Origin: Aequorivita xiaoshiensis
Lineage (GTDB): Bacteria > Bacteroidota > Bacteroidia > Flavobacteriales > Flavobacteriaceae
Length of the DNA: 64,000 nucleotides
NCBI RefSeq assembly: GCF_022008395.1
Contig: NZ_JAIRBB010000013.1
Coordinates: forward strand, 1 to 64,000
Direction of reading: 5' to 3'
In this document: positions 17,275 to 25,824 of the stretch, in pieces
How positions within the stretch are numbered: the first letter of the stretch is position 1
Layout of the letters: the number at the start of each line of letters is the position of its first letter
The notes under the pieces: model-generated
What the model was told of the DNA's origin: nothing
What the model saw: only the letters and a program-made list of their open reading frames with translations
The model's database searches: none
Position numbers and translations under genes: made by a program

Positions 17275-17850
17275 CTAATTTGCAGGTAGAATTACCTTAT
17301 CTACCACGTGTACAATTCCGTTACCTGCAGGTACACTTGCTATAATTTTTGCTCCTCCTACAGTTACATCATCACCATTTACTTCCACTATTGCATCACT
17401 ACCATCTGCCTGACCTACTTTTTTAAACTTTTTTAAAAAATCTTTCGAATAATTACCAGGTGTTACGTGATGTTTAAGTATTGAAGCCAATTTCTCTTTG
17501 TTTTCTGGCTTTAATAAATTTTCTACAGTACCCTCAGGCAAAGCGTCAAAAGCCTCATCAGTTGGTGCAAAAACCATTAACGGACCCGCGTTAACTAGTG
17601 AATTTTCTAAACCCGCCGCTTGAACCGCTGCTACTAATGTTTGGTGGTCTGGCGAACTCATTGCAATTTGAAGAACATTAGGGGCAGACTCATCATCGGT
17701 AATAAATGCTTGCCCTTGCTTTTTAGGCACACTATTTTCTACGGAATTCTCAATAAGGGTTCCGTTTCCTTCCGAATTTGTTTCGTTTTTACACGCGGTA
17801 TAAGCGAGTAATAAAACAGAAACAACAAGTACTTTCAAAATCGCTTTCAT
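17275..17850 (-). CDS. Fasciclin-domain lipoprotein of the nos operon
   Basis: The 191-residue protein has a lipoprotein signal (lipidated Cys20 in AYTAC) followed by one fasciclin (FAS1) domain covering residues about 55-190. Family motifs are visible: TLVAAVQAAGL, MVFAPTDEAFDALPEGT and GNGIVHVVDKVILP. FAS1 domains mediate adhesion or protein contact; a fasciclin gene is often found beside nosZ in Bacteroidota, but its role there is not known. It is 32 bp before nosZ and surely co-transcribed. Confidence 0.9.
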   Translation of the reverse strand: MKAILKVLVVSVLLLAYTACKNETNSEGNGTLIENSVENSVPKKQGQAFITDDESAPNVLQIAMSSPDHQTLVAAVQAAGLENSLVNAGPLMVFAPTDEAFDALPEGTVENLLKPENKEKLASILKHHVTPGNYSKDFLKKFKKVGQADGSDAIVEVNGDDVTVGGAKIIASVPAGNGIVHVVDKVILPAN

Positions 17851-17871
17851 CCTGCTTCTCAGTTATTTTAA

Positions 17872-17900
17872 CCCTTGCAGAACGATTAGTCCTGCAAGGG
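17872..17900 (-). other. Hairpin between cytochrome c and fasciclin genes
   Basis: CCCTTGCAG (17872-17880) and CTGCAAGGG (17892-17900) form a 9-bp perfect stem with an 11-nt loop. No U-run follows on the minus strand, so it is more likely an mRNA processing or stability element than a terminator. Confidence 0.6.
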
Positions 17901-17922
17901 AAATTTGGTTAGTTAAAAATTT

Positions 17923-18426
17923 TTATAGGGTTCTAAAATACTCTAGTATTTGCCTTGCTTCTTCTTCTGTTAAGCTTTGATTTGCCATTGGCGAACCATT
18001 GAATTCTTGTAATAAAGCTTTTGCTAGTGGATCGTTTTTAACCATTCCTTCCGGGTCGAGTATCATATTCATTACCCATTCTGGAGTACGTCGCTCCAAA
18101 ATTCCCGTTGGAGCTGGACCGATAAACTTTTTGTCAACTTTATGACAAGCCATACATTTTGATTTAAATAACTCTAAACCTTTGGCAGCCATTGCATCGT
18201 CAACTTCAGCAGAAAGATCAACGTTTTTAATAGGACCTACCCCTTTATTAGTAAGGTCGATAGTCTCGGAAGGCTTAACAGTTGAAGCTGGTGTTTCTTT
18301 TGGAGTTTCCGTTGGAGCTGGTTTTTGCCCAATTTGAATTCCTTCTTTCTTTTTCTCTTCTTTTCCACCGCAACTTACTAAGAGTAAAATTACGAGTGCA
18401 GCCATCGATTTAATTATGTTTTTCAT
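17923..18426 (-). CDS. Monohaem cytochrome c lipoprotein, first gene of the nos operon
   Basis: The start is ATG 18426, giving a 167-residue lipoprotein with lipidated Cys19 (LLLVSC). An upstream frame start at 18453 adds nine residues before the signal. A flexible Pro/Thr/Lys-rich linker (about residues 30-55) is followed by one haem-binding CMACH (residues 91-95) and a likely distal ligand Met147 in NGSPMAN. It is a class I-type cytochrome and the likely electron donor to NosZ. The divergent upstream region holds three FNR-like dyads. Confidence 0.9.
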   Translation of the reverse strand: MKNIIKSMAALVILLLVSCGGKEEKKKEGIQIGQKPAPTETPKETPASTVKPSETIDLTNKGVGPIKNVDLSAEVDDAMAAKGLELFKSKCMACHKVDKKFIGPAPTGILERRTPEWVMNMILDPEGMVKNDPLAKALLQEFNGSPMANQSLTEEEARQILEYFRTL

Positions 18427-18480
18427 AGTTGTTAGAATTAAATTATAGAACAAATGTATTTTATAATGGAAGCTTGTAAA

Positions 18481-18494
18481 ATGATATTTATCAT
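18481..18494. promoter_or_regulatory. FNR-like dyad ATGAT-ATTT-ATCAT
   Basis: This perfect palindrome has the half-site and 4-bp spacing of the FNR box (TTGAT-N4-ATCAA) with the outer base changed. It is centred about 61 bp upstream of the cytochrome c start codon. It is one of seven similar dyads between 18 and 37 kb. Confidence 0.65.
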
Positions 18495-18498
18495 ATTT

Positions 18499-18514
18499 AT
18501 GACCTTTTGGTCAT
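18499..18514. promoter_or_regulatory. Palindrome ATGACC-TTTT-GGTCAT
   Basis: A perfect 16-bp palindrome lies 4 bp from the preceding dyad in the divergent region between the nos operon and the stress-protein gene at 18640. It shares the outer ATGAC/GTCAT half-sites, with a wider spacing of the half-sites than the other dyads. It may be a second regulator site. Confidence 0.5.
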
Positions 18515-18580
18515 TTATTGTAAAATTAATTATCTTCGGTAAATTATGTTGTAATTTTAAAATTGAAAATCTAGATATTA

Positions 18581-18594
18581 ATGACATAAATCAT
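18581..18594. promoter_or_regulatory. FNR-like dyad ATGAC-ATAA-ATCAT
   Basis: The near-perfect dyad lies about 45 bp upstream of the start codon of the stress-protein gene at 18640. That is a position compatible with activation or repression of that promoter. Confidence 0.6.
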
Positions 18595-18639
18595 TCTTTA
18601 AAACAATCGTTGTCAATACATTTGAATAAAGAATAGCTT

Positions 18640-19467
18640 ATGAAAAATATACTCTTACCTACAGACTTTTCTAAAAATTCAAAAAATGCAATCGAATATT
18701 CATTGAAGCTTTTTGAAGGAGAAACTGTTACATTTCACATTTTGAATTCACAAAAACCAACAGGATATATGACTGCAGATGTTTTATATGGCGCTGCAGG
18801 AGATTCCGTTTATGATGGGATTTTAAACGACAATAAAAAGGAACTTGAAAAGTTAATTCGATACTGTGAAACGCAATCTGAAGGTGAAAACTTCACATTT
18901 GTCCCGAAAATTGATTTCGACAATATAGTTGATGCTGTAAATCAAGCAGTAAGTTTAAATAATATTGAACTTATTATCATGGGCACAAATGGAGCAACTG
19001 GAGCTGAAGAAGTTGTATTTGGAAGTAATACATTAAAACTAATTAGAAAAGCAAACTGTCCAGTTTTAGCAATTCCTGAAGGATATGTCTATAATAAAAT
19101 TGAATCCGTTTTACTGTCTGTAAATTCCCAGTATGAACTTAAAACTGATGGTTTAGCAGTAGTTTTAGATATAATTCGAAAACACGATGCAACTTTAAAA
19201 ATATTGAATATAGAAGAAAACAATGTAGAAGTTGATCCACCAAATGGTAATAATTTCGATCAATTGAAAGATATAAATATAGAGCGTTTTTGTATTAGGA
19301 AGATTCCTTCTGCTGTTGCAATTGATGCCTTTACACAATTAATTCCTGTTCAACTTCACGCTATGTTTGTAGAAAGAAAGAGTTTGTTAGACCGTTTTAT
19401 ATATGGCTCAGAAACTTCCAAAATCAGCTATAGCTCTAAGGTGCCTCTGTTGATATTTAGAAAATGA
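18640..19467 (+). CDS. Tandem universal stress protein (UspA family)
   Basis: The 275-residue protein consists of two Usp domains. The first (about residues 1-143) starts KNILLPTDFSKNSKNAIEYS and has the ATP-binding pattern Gx2Gx9GS in MGTNGATGAEEVVFGSN. The second half keeps the fold but has lost the glycine motif. It should be a cytoplasmic nucleotide-binding stress protein. It is divergent from the nos operon, and its promoter region contains an FNR-like dyad, which suggests shared low-oxygen control. It is the only one of the seven stress proteins in the window on the + strand. Confidence 0.9.
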   Translation: MKNILLPTDFSKNSKNAIEYSLKLFEGETVTFHILNSQKPTGYMTADVLYGAAGDSVYDGILNDNKKELEKLIRYCETQSEGENFTFVPKIDFDNIVDAVNQAVSLNNIELIIMGTNGATGAEEVVFGSNTLKLIRKANCPVLAIPEGYVYNKIESVLLSVNSQYELKTDGLAVVLDIIRKHDATLKILNIEENNVEVDPPNGNNFDQLKDINIERFCIRKIPSAVAIDAFTQLIPVQLHAMFVERKSLLDRFIYGSETSKISYSSKVPLLIFRK

Positions 19468-19478
19468 TTTTAAGAGTT

Positions 19479-20111
19479 TTACCTTAGAACTAGCAAGTTG
19501 TTCTTCTTAAGTGCTTGCATCAAAGTATTTACATAGTCTCGAATAGAAGTAGCTGCAGTAGGAGGATTTACTATATCTATTTTTCCTCTCCATATTAAAT
19601 CGTTGTTCCTACCTGGGCAAAGGCAAAACAAAGATGTTTCTGTATTATAAACTGGATAATCTTCAATGTGGTCATTTCCATAAACTACCTTATTTTCATT
19701 GTAGTAATCATTAAATGACTGAAAAGATCTTTTAAGGTTTCTGTAAGATTGCGCCATAGTTACCTTGTTTTCCTGTCCTACTATTTTTGAAAAAAGTACT
19801 GCATCGAAACTTTCGTTTAATAATTGCTTTTTTAGAGCTTCTAAATTCTCTTCAGATTGATCAATCTCGTTCACATTACTTTTAAAGTAATCTACACTTT
19901 TAATGGCGATTATATTTTTATCCTTTAAAGCCTTTACAAGACTGTATTCAAATTGGCGTTGCAACCCACCATCTGGAGTTAACCCCACTACCAATACTTT
20001 CTGAGCTTGAAAGTTCGGGCTTTCCTTATTAATGTATTCGTCTACCAAGCGACTACTCGAACAACCAGCAATCAGAATTACTAAAACGAAAAGCAATACT
20101 AAGTTTTTCAT
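19479..20111 (-). CDS. Lipoprotein of unknown function
   Basis: The 210-residue protein has a lipoprotein signal ending LIAGC (Cys17). The mature part starts with an alternating strand/helix pattern (KVLVVGLTPDGGLQRQFEYSLVKAL) that resembles proteins in which a small lipoprotein domain senses or scaffolds at the outer membrane. I do not recognise the family with certainty. It is convergent with the stress-protein gene at 18640 (11 bp gap) and divergent from 20314, sharing an upstream region with an FNR-like dyad. Confidence 0.7.
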   Translation of the reverse strand: MKNLVLLFVLVILIAGCSSSRLVDEYINKESPNFQAQKVLVVGLTPDGGLQRQFEYSLVKALKDKNIIAIKSVDYFKSNVNEIDQSEENLEALKKQLLNESFDAVLFSKIVGQENKVTMAQSYRNLKRSFQSFNDYYNENKVVYGNDHIEDYPVYNTETSLFCLCPGRNNDLIWRGKIDIVNPPTAATSIRDYVNTLMQALKKNNLLVLR

Positions 20112-20232
20112 CGGATTAATATTAGAAAGACAATAATAAGAATTGCCATATGTAAATATACGTTTCTCTTTTTTAAATTAATTGAAAATAAAATTGTTGG
20201 AATAAAAATATGTGGTTTCAATAAACCTTAAT

Positions 20233-20246
20233 ATGATTATAATCAT
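20233..20246. promoter_or_regulatory. FNR-like dyad ATGAT-TATA-ATCAT
   Basis: This perfect dyad (extended as TATGATTATAATCATA at 20232-20247) lies about 74 bp upstream of the start codon at 20314 and about 128 bp upstream of the divergent gene starting at 20111. Confidence 0.65.
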
Positions 20247-20313
20247 AACTTCTCGATATAAAAATCCCGTGATTTGTTAAAAGTTAAACAAGAAAAATCA
20301 AAAATTATAAATA

Positions 20314-20823
20314 ATGAAAAAAACAATTTTATCATTAGCCATCATTTTAGCTTTTTTAGTGAGCTGTAACGAAACAAAAACAAAAGATGTAACCACTAGT
20401 ATTGAAGAAATGCACGAGCACGATACTTCCAATTCAAATGCTACCCACGAAGAAGTAGCTGCCGAAATGCATGCTATAAATAATGCATGGGTAGATGAAA
20501 TAAAACTAGACAATGGAGATAAATGGGAAGCAAATATTGAAACTACTGAAGGAGTAAATAAAATGTTAGATATGCTTAAGTCTACTGAAACTAAAACCAC
20601 TGAGGGCTACCACGCTTTAGCTTCAAATTTAAATGAAGTAAAAAACTTTGTTGTTAAGGAATGTACTATGGAAGGACCATCTCACGATAATTTACACGTT
20701 TTCTTACATCCACTTATCGAGAAAATCGAGGCGTTAGGAAAAGTATCAACTGTAGCCGAAGGCGCACAAATCAAAAAAAGTATTAAGGAAAATCTAGATG
20801 GATATTTTAACTATTTTGAATAG
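20314..20823 (+). CDS. Histidine/methionine-rich helical lipoprotein
   Basis: The 169-residue protein has a lipoprotein signal (LVSC, Cys18). The mature part is predicted all-helical and unusually rich in possible soft-metal ligands: EEMHEHD, HEEVAAEMHA, and a conserved-looking KECTMEGPSHDNLHVFLHPL segment. A periplasmic metal-binding role, for example copper handling for the nearby N2O reductase, is an inference from ligands and location. I do not recognise the family. An FNR-like dyad lies upstream. The 299-bp gap after it has no visible gene. Confidence 0.75.
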   Translation: MKKTILSLAIILAFLVSCNETKTKDVTTSIEEMHEHDTSNSNATHEEVAAEMHAINNAWVDEIKLDNGDKWEANIETTEGVNKMLDMLKSTETKTTEGYHALASNLNEVKNFVVKECTMEGPSHDNLHVFLHPLIEKIEALGKVSTVAEGAQIKKSIKENLDGYFNYFE

Positions 20824-21122
20824 AGCAAATAGCATCTTTTACAATAATTCAAAGTCTTCCTTAGCTTAAATACTCAATGGAATTAGCTGTCCGGAAATAA
20901 ACATGTTTTTATTTAAAACATTTAACCTATAAGGCTTATTTAGTATTATTTCAACTTAAATGATATTCAGTAAAATCACTAAATAAACATTATAATTATC
21001 GAGTTTTGTATATGTTGAAAACAGACAGGTTTATATTGAATTGTATGAATAGAAGTTCTACATTGCTAAAAAACACTTGTTTGAAGAATTTTTTACAGAT
21101 TTTTAGAATAATATAATACTAT

Positions 21123-21965
21123 ATGGGGGAAATAAATATTAAAATAGAAAAATTCAACGGCGACATTGAAGAATTTAAAGTCGAAAAATTAAAAAATTCA
21201 CTCAGAAGAAGTAAGGCTTCTGAAAACGAAATAGATCAGGTAGTTAATAAGATCATGCCTACGCTTTACGACGGAATGAAGTCTAAAGAAATTTACAAAA
21301 CAGCGTATTCTATACTAAAAAAACTCAATCGCGTATCAGCTTCTAAATACAGCCTAAAACGGGCTATTTTAGATTTAGGTCCTACAGGATTCCCTTTTGA
21401 AAGTTTAATTGGCGCCGTTCTTAAGCACCATGGTTATACAACACGGGTTGGAGTTACTTTACAAGGGGAATGTATAACACACGAAGTTGATGTTCTAGCC
21501 GAAAAAGATGGTAATGCTTACACTGTAGAATGTAAATTTCATGCAGATCCTAGGGCTGTAAGTAATGTAAAAGTGCCGCTATATATTAATTCTCGATTTT
21601 TAGATATTCAAAGGCAATGGAATAAAGATTCTGAGAAAAAATCTCATTTAAAACAAGGATGGTTAGTTACTAACACACGCTTTTCGAAAGACGCCATTGA
21701 TTATTCCGAATGTGTTGGATTGCATTTAATGAGTTGGGATTATCCTGATAACAATGGAATTAAACACAATATTGATAAATATACCCTCTACCCTATTACC
21801 ACGCTAACAACTTTGACAAAGAAGGAAAAACATCTTCTTATCGAAAAAAATGTTATTCTAACCAAGGAATTATACGAGTCTTCTTTTTTACTTGAAGAAA
21901 TAGGACTTTCCCCAATACGACGAAAAAGGGTTTTAAATGAAATAAAAAAGCTGTGTAATCTTTAA
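21123..21965 (+). CDS. ATP-cone domain fused to an Mrr-type restriction endonuclease fold, copy 1
   Basis: The 280-residue protein begins with an ATP-cone (about residues 5-92), the nucleotide-sensing module of ribonucleotide reductase and NrdR. This is followed by a PD-(D/E)xK nuclease fold (about 93-220), with the catalytic set Asp123, Glu136 and Lys138 in HEVDVLAEKDG and TVECKFH. A C-terminal helical region ends GLSPIRRKRVLNEIKKLC. All key residues are intact, so a nucleotide-gated nuclease is plausible. The paralogue at 24082 is about half identical. A terminator hairpin overlaps the end of the gene, so it is probably a single-gene unit. Confidence 0.85.
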   Translation: MGEINIKIEKFNGDIEEFKVEKLKNSLRRSKASENEIDQVVNKIMPTLYDGMKSKEIYKTAYSILKKLNRVSASKYSLKRAILDLGPTGFPFESLIGAVLKHHGYTTRVGVTLQGECITHEVDVLAEKDGNAYTVECKFHADPRAVSNVKVPLYINSRFLDIQRQWNKDSEKKSHLKQGWLVTNTRFSKDAIDYSECVGLHLMSWDYPDNNGIKHNIDKYTLYPITTLTTLTKKEKHLLIEKNVILTKELYESSFLLEEIGLSPIRRKRVLNEIKKLCNL

Positions 21966-21989
21966 TAAAGAAAGTTTACACAGCTTTTT
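21945..21989 (+). terminator. Terminator overlapping the end of the ATP-cone nuclease gene
   Basis: AAAAAGCTGTGTAA (21945-21958) pairs perfectly over 14 bp with TTACACAGCTTTTT (21976-21989), followed by a U-run. The left arm contains the last codons of the gene. As both arms end in A/T runs it can work in both directions and would also end the convergent thioesterase transcript. Confidence 0.85.
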
Positions 21990-22013
21990 CCATTATATAT
22001 TTTCTAATGAATA

Positions 22014-22496
22014 TTATCGATTAGAATCTATCGATATATTTTGAATTAGTTCATAAACTTCAGGCGCTCTACTATTTAGCCTAACTGGTTTCCAGCTTTT
22101 ATCCAACCACATATGCAGCGATGTTCCAGATGCCAGAAGTTCTCCTTCAGGTTCTCCCTCTATACTTTCATCTCGAGACAAAGGCGTACCTGCTTTTCCC
22201 AGTCGTCTTGCTTCATAATAGAATTCTAATTTAACTGCAGATTGACTCTTTATCTTTGTAAATACCCCGATAGCCTCATCGTAAAGTGCGGGTTTATGAT
22301 ATTTAACTTGAACATCTAAAACAGGCAGCATTAACCCCATACTTTCCATTTTGCTGTAAGGAAGCCCGTTGGAACGCATCATTTCTGTACGACCAATTTC
22401 AAACCAAGTAACGTAATTGGCGTGATGCACTACTCCCATTTGGTCTGTTTGCTTATAGTGTACTCTCAAATTGTGCTTGTGCCAGAATTCTTTCAT
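22014..22496 (-). CDS. Acyl-CoA thioesterase, YbgC/FadM hot-dog family
   Basis: The 160-residue protein has the YbgC signature near its N-terminus, TDQMGVVHHANYVTWFE, in which the Asp is the catalytic residue. A single hot-dog fold is expected, with an insert of charged residues (about 105-125) compared with the usual 130-140 residues. It should hydrolyse short or medium acyl-CoA in the cytoplasm. It has no operon partner and is convergent with the ATP-cone nuclease gene. Confidence 0.9.
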   Translation of the reverse strand: MKEFWHKHNLRVHYKQTDQMGVVHHANYVTWFEIGRTEMMRSNGLPYSKMESMGLMLPVLDVQVKYHKPALYDEAIGVFTKIKSQSAVKLEFYYEARRLGKAGTPLSRDESIEGEPEGELLASGTSLHMWLDKSWKPVRLNSRAPEVYELIQNISIDSNR

Positions 22497-22708
22497 AGTT
22501 TATCTTTAAAATAATAGCCGATAAAGGCTAGAACGTAACTAATAATTCAACTTTTTTAAAATTAGTGATGAGCTTTTTCAAGGCTACAACAAAATTAGAA
22601 ATTTAAAAAGCTAATAACCATCACATTTTGAAAATAGATTTGAGGATGCAGAATAGAACTAAAAGGTTTCTTACATCCAATCAAATCACTTCAAAATAAT
22701 TAAATTAT

Positions 22709-24079
22709 CTACACTAAGATTTCCTTAACATCAAGTAGCTTAGGAATTGAAACCTTCCAACCATAAGTATCTTGAAGTTTTAGGCGAAGAACATCTTGTG
22801 CTGTGGGCTCTCCGTGAATTAAAAATGTATCCTCTGGTATATTTTTAATTTCACTCGTCCAATTTAGAAGTCCTTGTTGATCTGCATGGGCAGAAAGACT
22901 TTCAATATGGTGTATCTCTGCCTTCACTGGGTGATATTTTCCAAAGAATTTTAATTCATGAGCTCCTTCTAATAGCTGTCGTCCACGAGTACCTTCAGCT
23001 TGGTAACCAACTAGCAATACGGAAGTATTTGTTTTATCAATCATTTGTTTTAGATACGTCAATACTCTCCCGCCCGTAACCATTCCACTTCCAGCAATAA
23101 TTACCTTGGGTTGTAGGTTATCTATTGTTTCCCAAGTTTCTTTATAGGATGTAATTATATTCATCCTTCTATTCATGGCATTAAAATCTTTCATTGGTAT
23201 TTTGTGCCAATCTGGAAAATTCTGAAATACGGACAATACATTATTTCCCATTGGACTATCAATAAATATTGGAATGTTTGGAATTCGGTTTTCATTGTAC
23301 AATTTCCAAAGCAAAAACATTAAAGTCTGTAGCCGTTCTACAGCGAATGATGGAATTATAAGATTCCCCCTATTGTTAATCGTTTTGTTGATGAGTTCTA
23401 CCAATTTATCTGAAACACTTTCTTGCGGATGAAGTTTATTTCCATAGGTGCTTTCAATAAATAAATAGTCGGCCCATTCTGGTTTTTCGGGTGGAGAGAG
23501 CAATAAGTCGTGTTCGCGACCAATATCTCCAGAGAAGACAAAAGTTTTACCGAAAATATCCAATTCAATAAAAGTGGCTCCAATTATATGCCCGTTATAT
23601 TTAAATCTATATTTAATGTTTTCTGAAAGTTGAATCCATTGATCTCTTTCTTCCGATTGGAAAAAACCTAAGGTAACCTCAGCTTCTTGTAAAGTGTAAA
23701 ATGGCTCGGCAGGTGTGTGTTTAGAATATCCTTCTTCATTTGCTCTTTCAGCTTCTTCCTCGTGAATTTTTGCACTGTCTAACAATATAATTTTTGCAAT
23801 TGCTAAAGTTGGTGCTGTCCCAATAATTTTGCCCCTATACCCCTTTTTTACCAATCTTGGTAAATATCCTGTATGATCTAAATGCCCATGCGTTAATAAT
23901 ACAATGTCGATTTCAGAAATAGCTATAGGTAAATCTTCCCAGTTTTTCTCCCGCATCTCCTTTACCCCTTGAAACATTCCACAGTCAATTAAAATATTTT
24001 GCTCTGGCGTTTCAATATAGAATTTTGACCCTGTTACCGTTCCAGTTGCACCTAAAAAATGAACTTTAATTTTTTGCAT
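22709..24079 (-). CDS. Beta-CASP metallo-beta-lactamase-fold nuclease
   Basis: The 456-residue protein has a metallo-beta-lactamase core with the zinc motif LTHGHLDH (about residues 62-69), GSGMVTGGR, a beta-CASP insert, a SAHADQQGLL motif and a final HGEP. This is the CPSF73/Ysh1-like RNase group that lacks extra RNA-binding domains, present in many bacteria and thought to process RNA. Its start lies 2 bp after the ATP-cone nuclease gene, so both are made from one transcript that begins in three stress-protein genes. It may be the RNA-acting arm of that module. Confidence 0.92.
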   Translation of the reverse strand: MQKIKVHFLGATGTVTGSKFYIETPEQNILIDCGMFQGVKEMREKNWEDLPIAISEIDIVLLTHGHLDHTGYLPRLVKKGYRGKIIGTAPTLAIAKIILLDSAKIHEEEAERANEEGYSKHTPAEPFYTLQEAEVTLGFFQSEERDQWIQLSENIKYRFKYNGHIIGATFIELDIFGKTFVFSGDIGREHDLLLSPPEKPEWADYLFIESTYGNKLHPQESVSDKLVELINKTINNRGNLIIPSFAVERLQTLMFLLWKLYNENRIPNIPIFIDSPMGNNVLSVFQNFPDWHKIPMKDFNAMNRRMNIITSYKETWETIDNLQPKVIIAGSGMVTGGRVLTYLKQMIDKTNTSVLLVGYQAEGTRGRQLLEGAHELKFFGKYHPVKAEIHHIESLSAHADQQGLLNWTSEIKNIPEDTFLIHGEPTAQDVLRLKLQDTYGWKVSIPKLLDVKEILV

Positions 24080-24081
24080 AA

Positions 24082-24915
24082 CTAGTTGTGTTTACACAAG
24101 ATTTTTATCTCTTCTAAAATTCGAGCTTGTCTATTTTCAGAAATTCCCAGATGGTCTAAATAAAAATCATCGTTTATTAATTGTTTGCAAAGCACTATAT
24201 CACGACTGAGCAAAAACTGTTTTTCTCGCTGGCTCAACAATGTTGAAGCAGTAATTGGGTAAAGCCCCAATCGATCTATCCGGTCTTTAATCCCGTTGTC
24301 TTTTGGGTAATCCCAACTTAACAAATAGAGTCCTGCACATTTCCCGTATTGCAAGGCATCTTTTGAAAAACGAGTATTAGTAACCACCCAACCTTGGGTT
24401 GGCTTTTCTACTTCATTTTTAACGTTATAATTGTTTAAAATATCTCGATATCGGGAATGGATATACAGTGGAATTTTCACATTACAATTTCGACCTTCAT
24501 CACTGTGAAACTTACATTCTACAACAATAATTTGGTCGTTTTTTCGTGCAACAACATCAACCTCGTGAAGGACGCATTTTCCTTGTAAAAACTGCCCAGT
24601 TTTTACATTATAGCCACTATAAAACAACAGGGCAGCTATAAATTTTTCAAAAGGAAATCCCGTTGGTCCTAATTCGTAAATTGCTTTTTTTAACTTGTAT
24701 TTTGAAGCATAGCCTTTCTTCTCTTTTTTAAGAAGAGCAAAGGCGCGATTATATATTTCTCTTGTTGAAATGCCCTGATATAACTCGTCGCGGACGTTGT
24801 TGGAAATTTCATTAACCAATGCCTCTTCTGCTCCACTTTTTCGAAGTGAAGATTTTAATTTATCGATTGAAAAATTTGTCCGTTCTCCAGAATGCTTAAT
24901 AATTTCAACATCCAT
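24082..24915 (-). CDS. ATP-cone domain fused to an Mrr-type restriction endonuclease fold, copy 2
   Basis: The 277-residue protein has an ATP-cone at about residues 2-89, a LGPTGFPFE linker shared with copy 1, and a PD-(D/E)xK domain with Asp120, Glu133 and Lys135 (HEVDVVARKND, VVECKFH). The shared TQGWVVTNTRFSKDA and SWDYP segments follow. The C-terminus ends LGISENRQARILEEIKILC. It is encoded between a stress-protein gene (16 bp upstream) and the beta-CASP nuclease (2 bp downstream). ATP-cone proteins sense ATP or dATP, so nuclease action linked to nucleotide status is an inference. Confidence 0.87.
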   Translation of the reverse strand: MDVEIIKHSGERTNFSIDKLKSSLRKSGAEEALVNEISNNVRDELYQGISTREIYNRAFALLKKEKKGYASKYKLKKAIYELGPTGFPFEKFIAALLFYSGYNVKTGQFLQGKCVLHEVDVVARKNDQIIVVECKFHSDEGRNCNVKIPLYIHSRYRDILNNYNVKNEVEKPTQGWVVTNTRFSKDALQYGKCAGLYLLSWDYPKDNGIKDRIDRLGLYPITASTLLSQREKQFLLSRDIVLCKQLINDDFYLDHLGISENRQARILEEIKILCKHN

Positions 24916-24931
24916 TATTTCTTTAATTTAA

Positions 24932-25783
24932 CTATGTTCTGGAATCGTGTAGCGCCAATATTGGCACTTTAGAATGTACACCAAGGCTTTTAACCAAAGG
25001 ATTTGTAAAAGCACTGCCAAAAAACCAATGTTTTCTGTTTACAAAAGCTATCATCCCACTTTCACGTTCATCAATAAACGTGAGCAGTTCTTCTTTAACC
25101 CCTCCACTATCAATCCAGTGATATGTAAATTCTAAGTCTTTAAAATGGTTTTCTAGTTGACTTCGGTTATTTTTTTGTCTTTCAGTGAGATTGGTTTCCT
25201 TCCCAATATGTAAAATACGAATCGGAGAATTGCCTTGTTTTGCAATTTTCACAAAGGTTTTCATCTCACTTTCGATATAGTGACTTTTAAAATTGGTTGG
25301 AAATACAATTTCATTAATATTTCTGTAGGATATATTGGAAGGAATTGCGAGAACGGCACAATCCCTTATATTTTCCATGATATTTACCGAATTTCTACCG
25401 TAGGCAACTTCTCCATCATTAGTTACACCGCGGGTTCCCATGACTATTAGATCAATATCATTTTTTTTTACTTTTTCTTCTATTAAGTCTATAAAAGATC
25501 CAAATTTGTGATCGTAGTATATTGTATGTCTAGGATTATCAGCTAACAGATTTACCTTATTTTTAAGAAAAATCATTTTCTCTGCTGAATGTCTTGCTGC
25601 AGCATCATACTCAGATGGTTCTGGTTCTGGAAATAAGAAATTTCCACGAGCGGAATGCTGTAAAAAATAAGAGTGAAAAATATAAAATGTACAATCTATA
25701 TTTTTAAAAAGCTCAAATGTGTAGACAATAGCATTAAATGCATTTCGCGAATAATCAGTAGGAATTAATATATTTTTATGCAT
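24932..25783 (-). CDS. Tandem universal stress protein
   Basis: The 283-residue protein has two Usp domains. The first nucleotide motif reads MGTRGVTNDGEVAYGRN, where the usual GS is GR, so ATP binding may be altered. The second half lacks the glycine motif and ends FGSAFTNPLVKSLGVHSKVPILALHD. It is the third gene of the transcript 27555 to 22709 and closely resembles the protein at 25825, which points to a local duplication. Confidence 0.9.
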   Translation of the reverse strand: MHKNILIPTDYSRNAFNAIVYTFELFKNIDCTFYIFHSYFLQHSARGNFLFPEPEPSEYDAAARHSAEKMIFLKNKVNLLADNPRHTIYYDHKFGSFIDLIEEKVKKNDIDLIVMGTRGVTNDGEVAYGRNSVNIMENIRDCAVLAIPSNISYRNINEIVFPTNFKSHYIESEMKTFVKIAKQGNSPIRILHIGKETNLTERQKNNRSQLENHFKDLEFTYHWIDSGGVKEELLTFIDERESGMIAFVNRKHWFFGSAFTNPLVKSLGVHSKVPILALHDSRT

Positions 25784-25824
25784 AGCTAAAAGTTTATTTG
25801 TGTATTGAACCCCACTCTAAAATT

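Noticed and set aside
18454-18636. 60-codon + strand frame between the nos operon and the stress-protein gene
   Set aside because: It covers all three dyads of a divergent promoter region; the hydrophobic run comes from AT-rich DNA.
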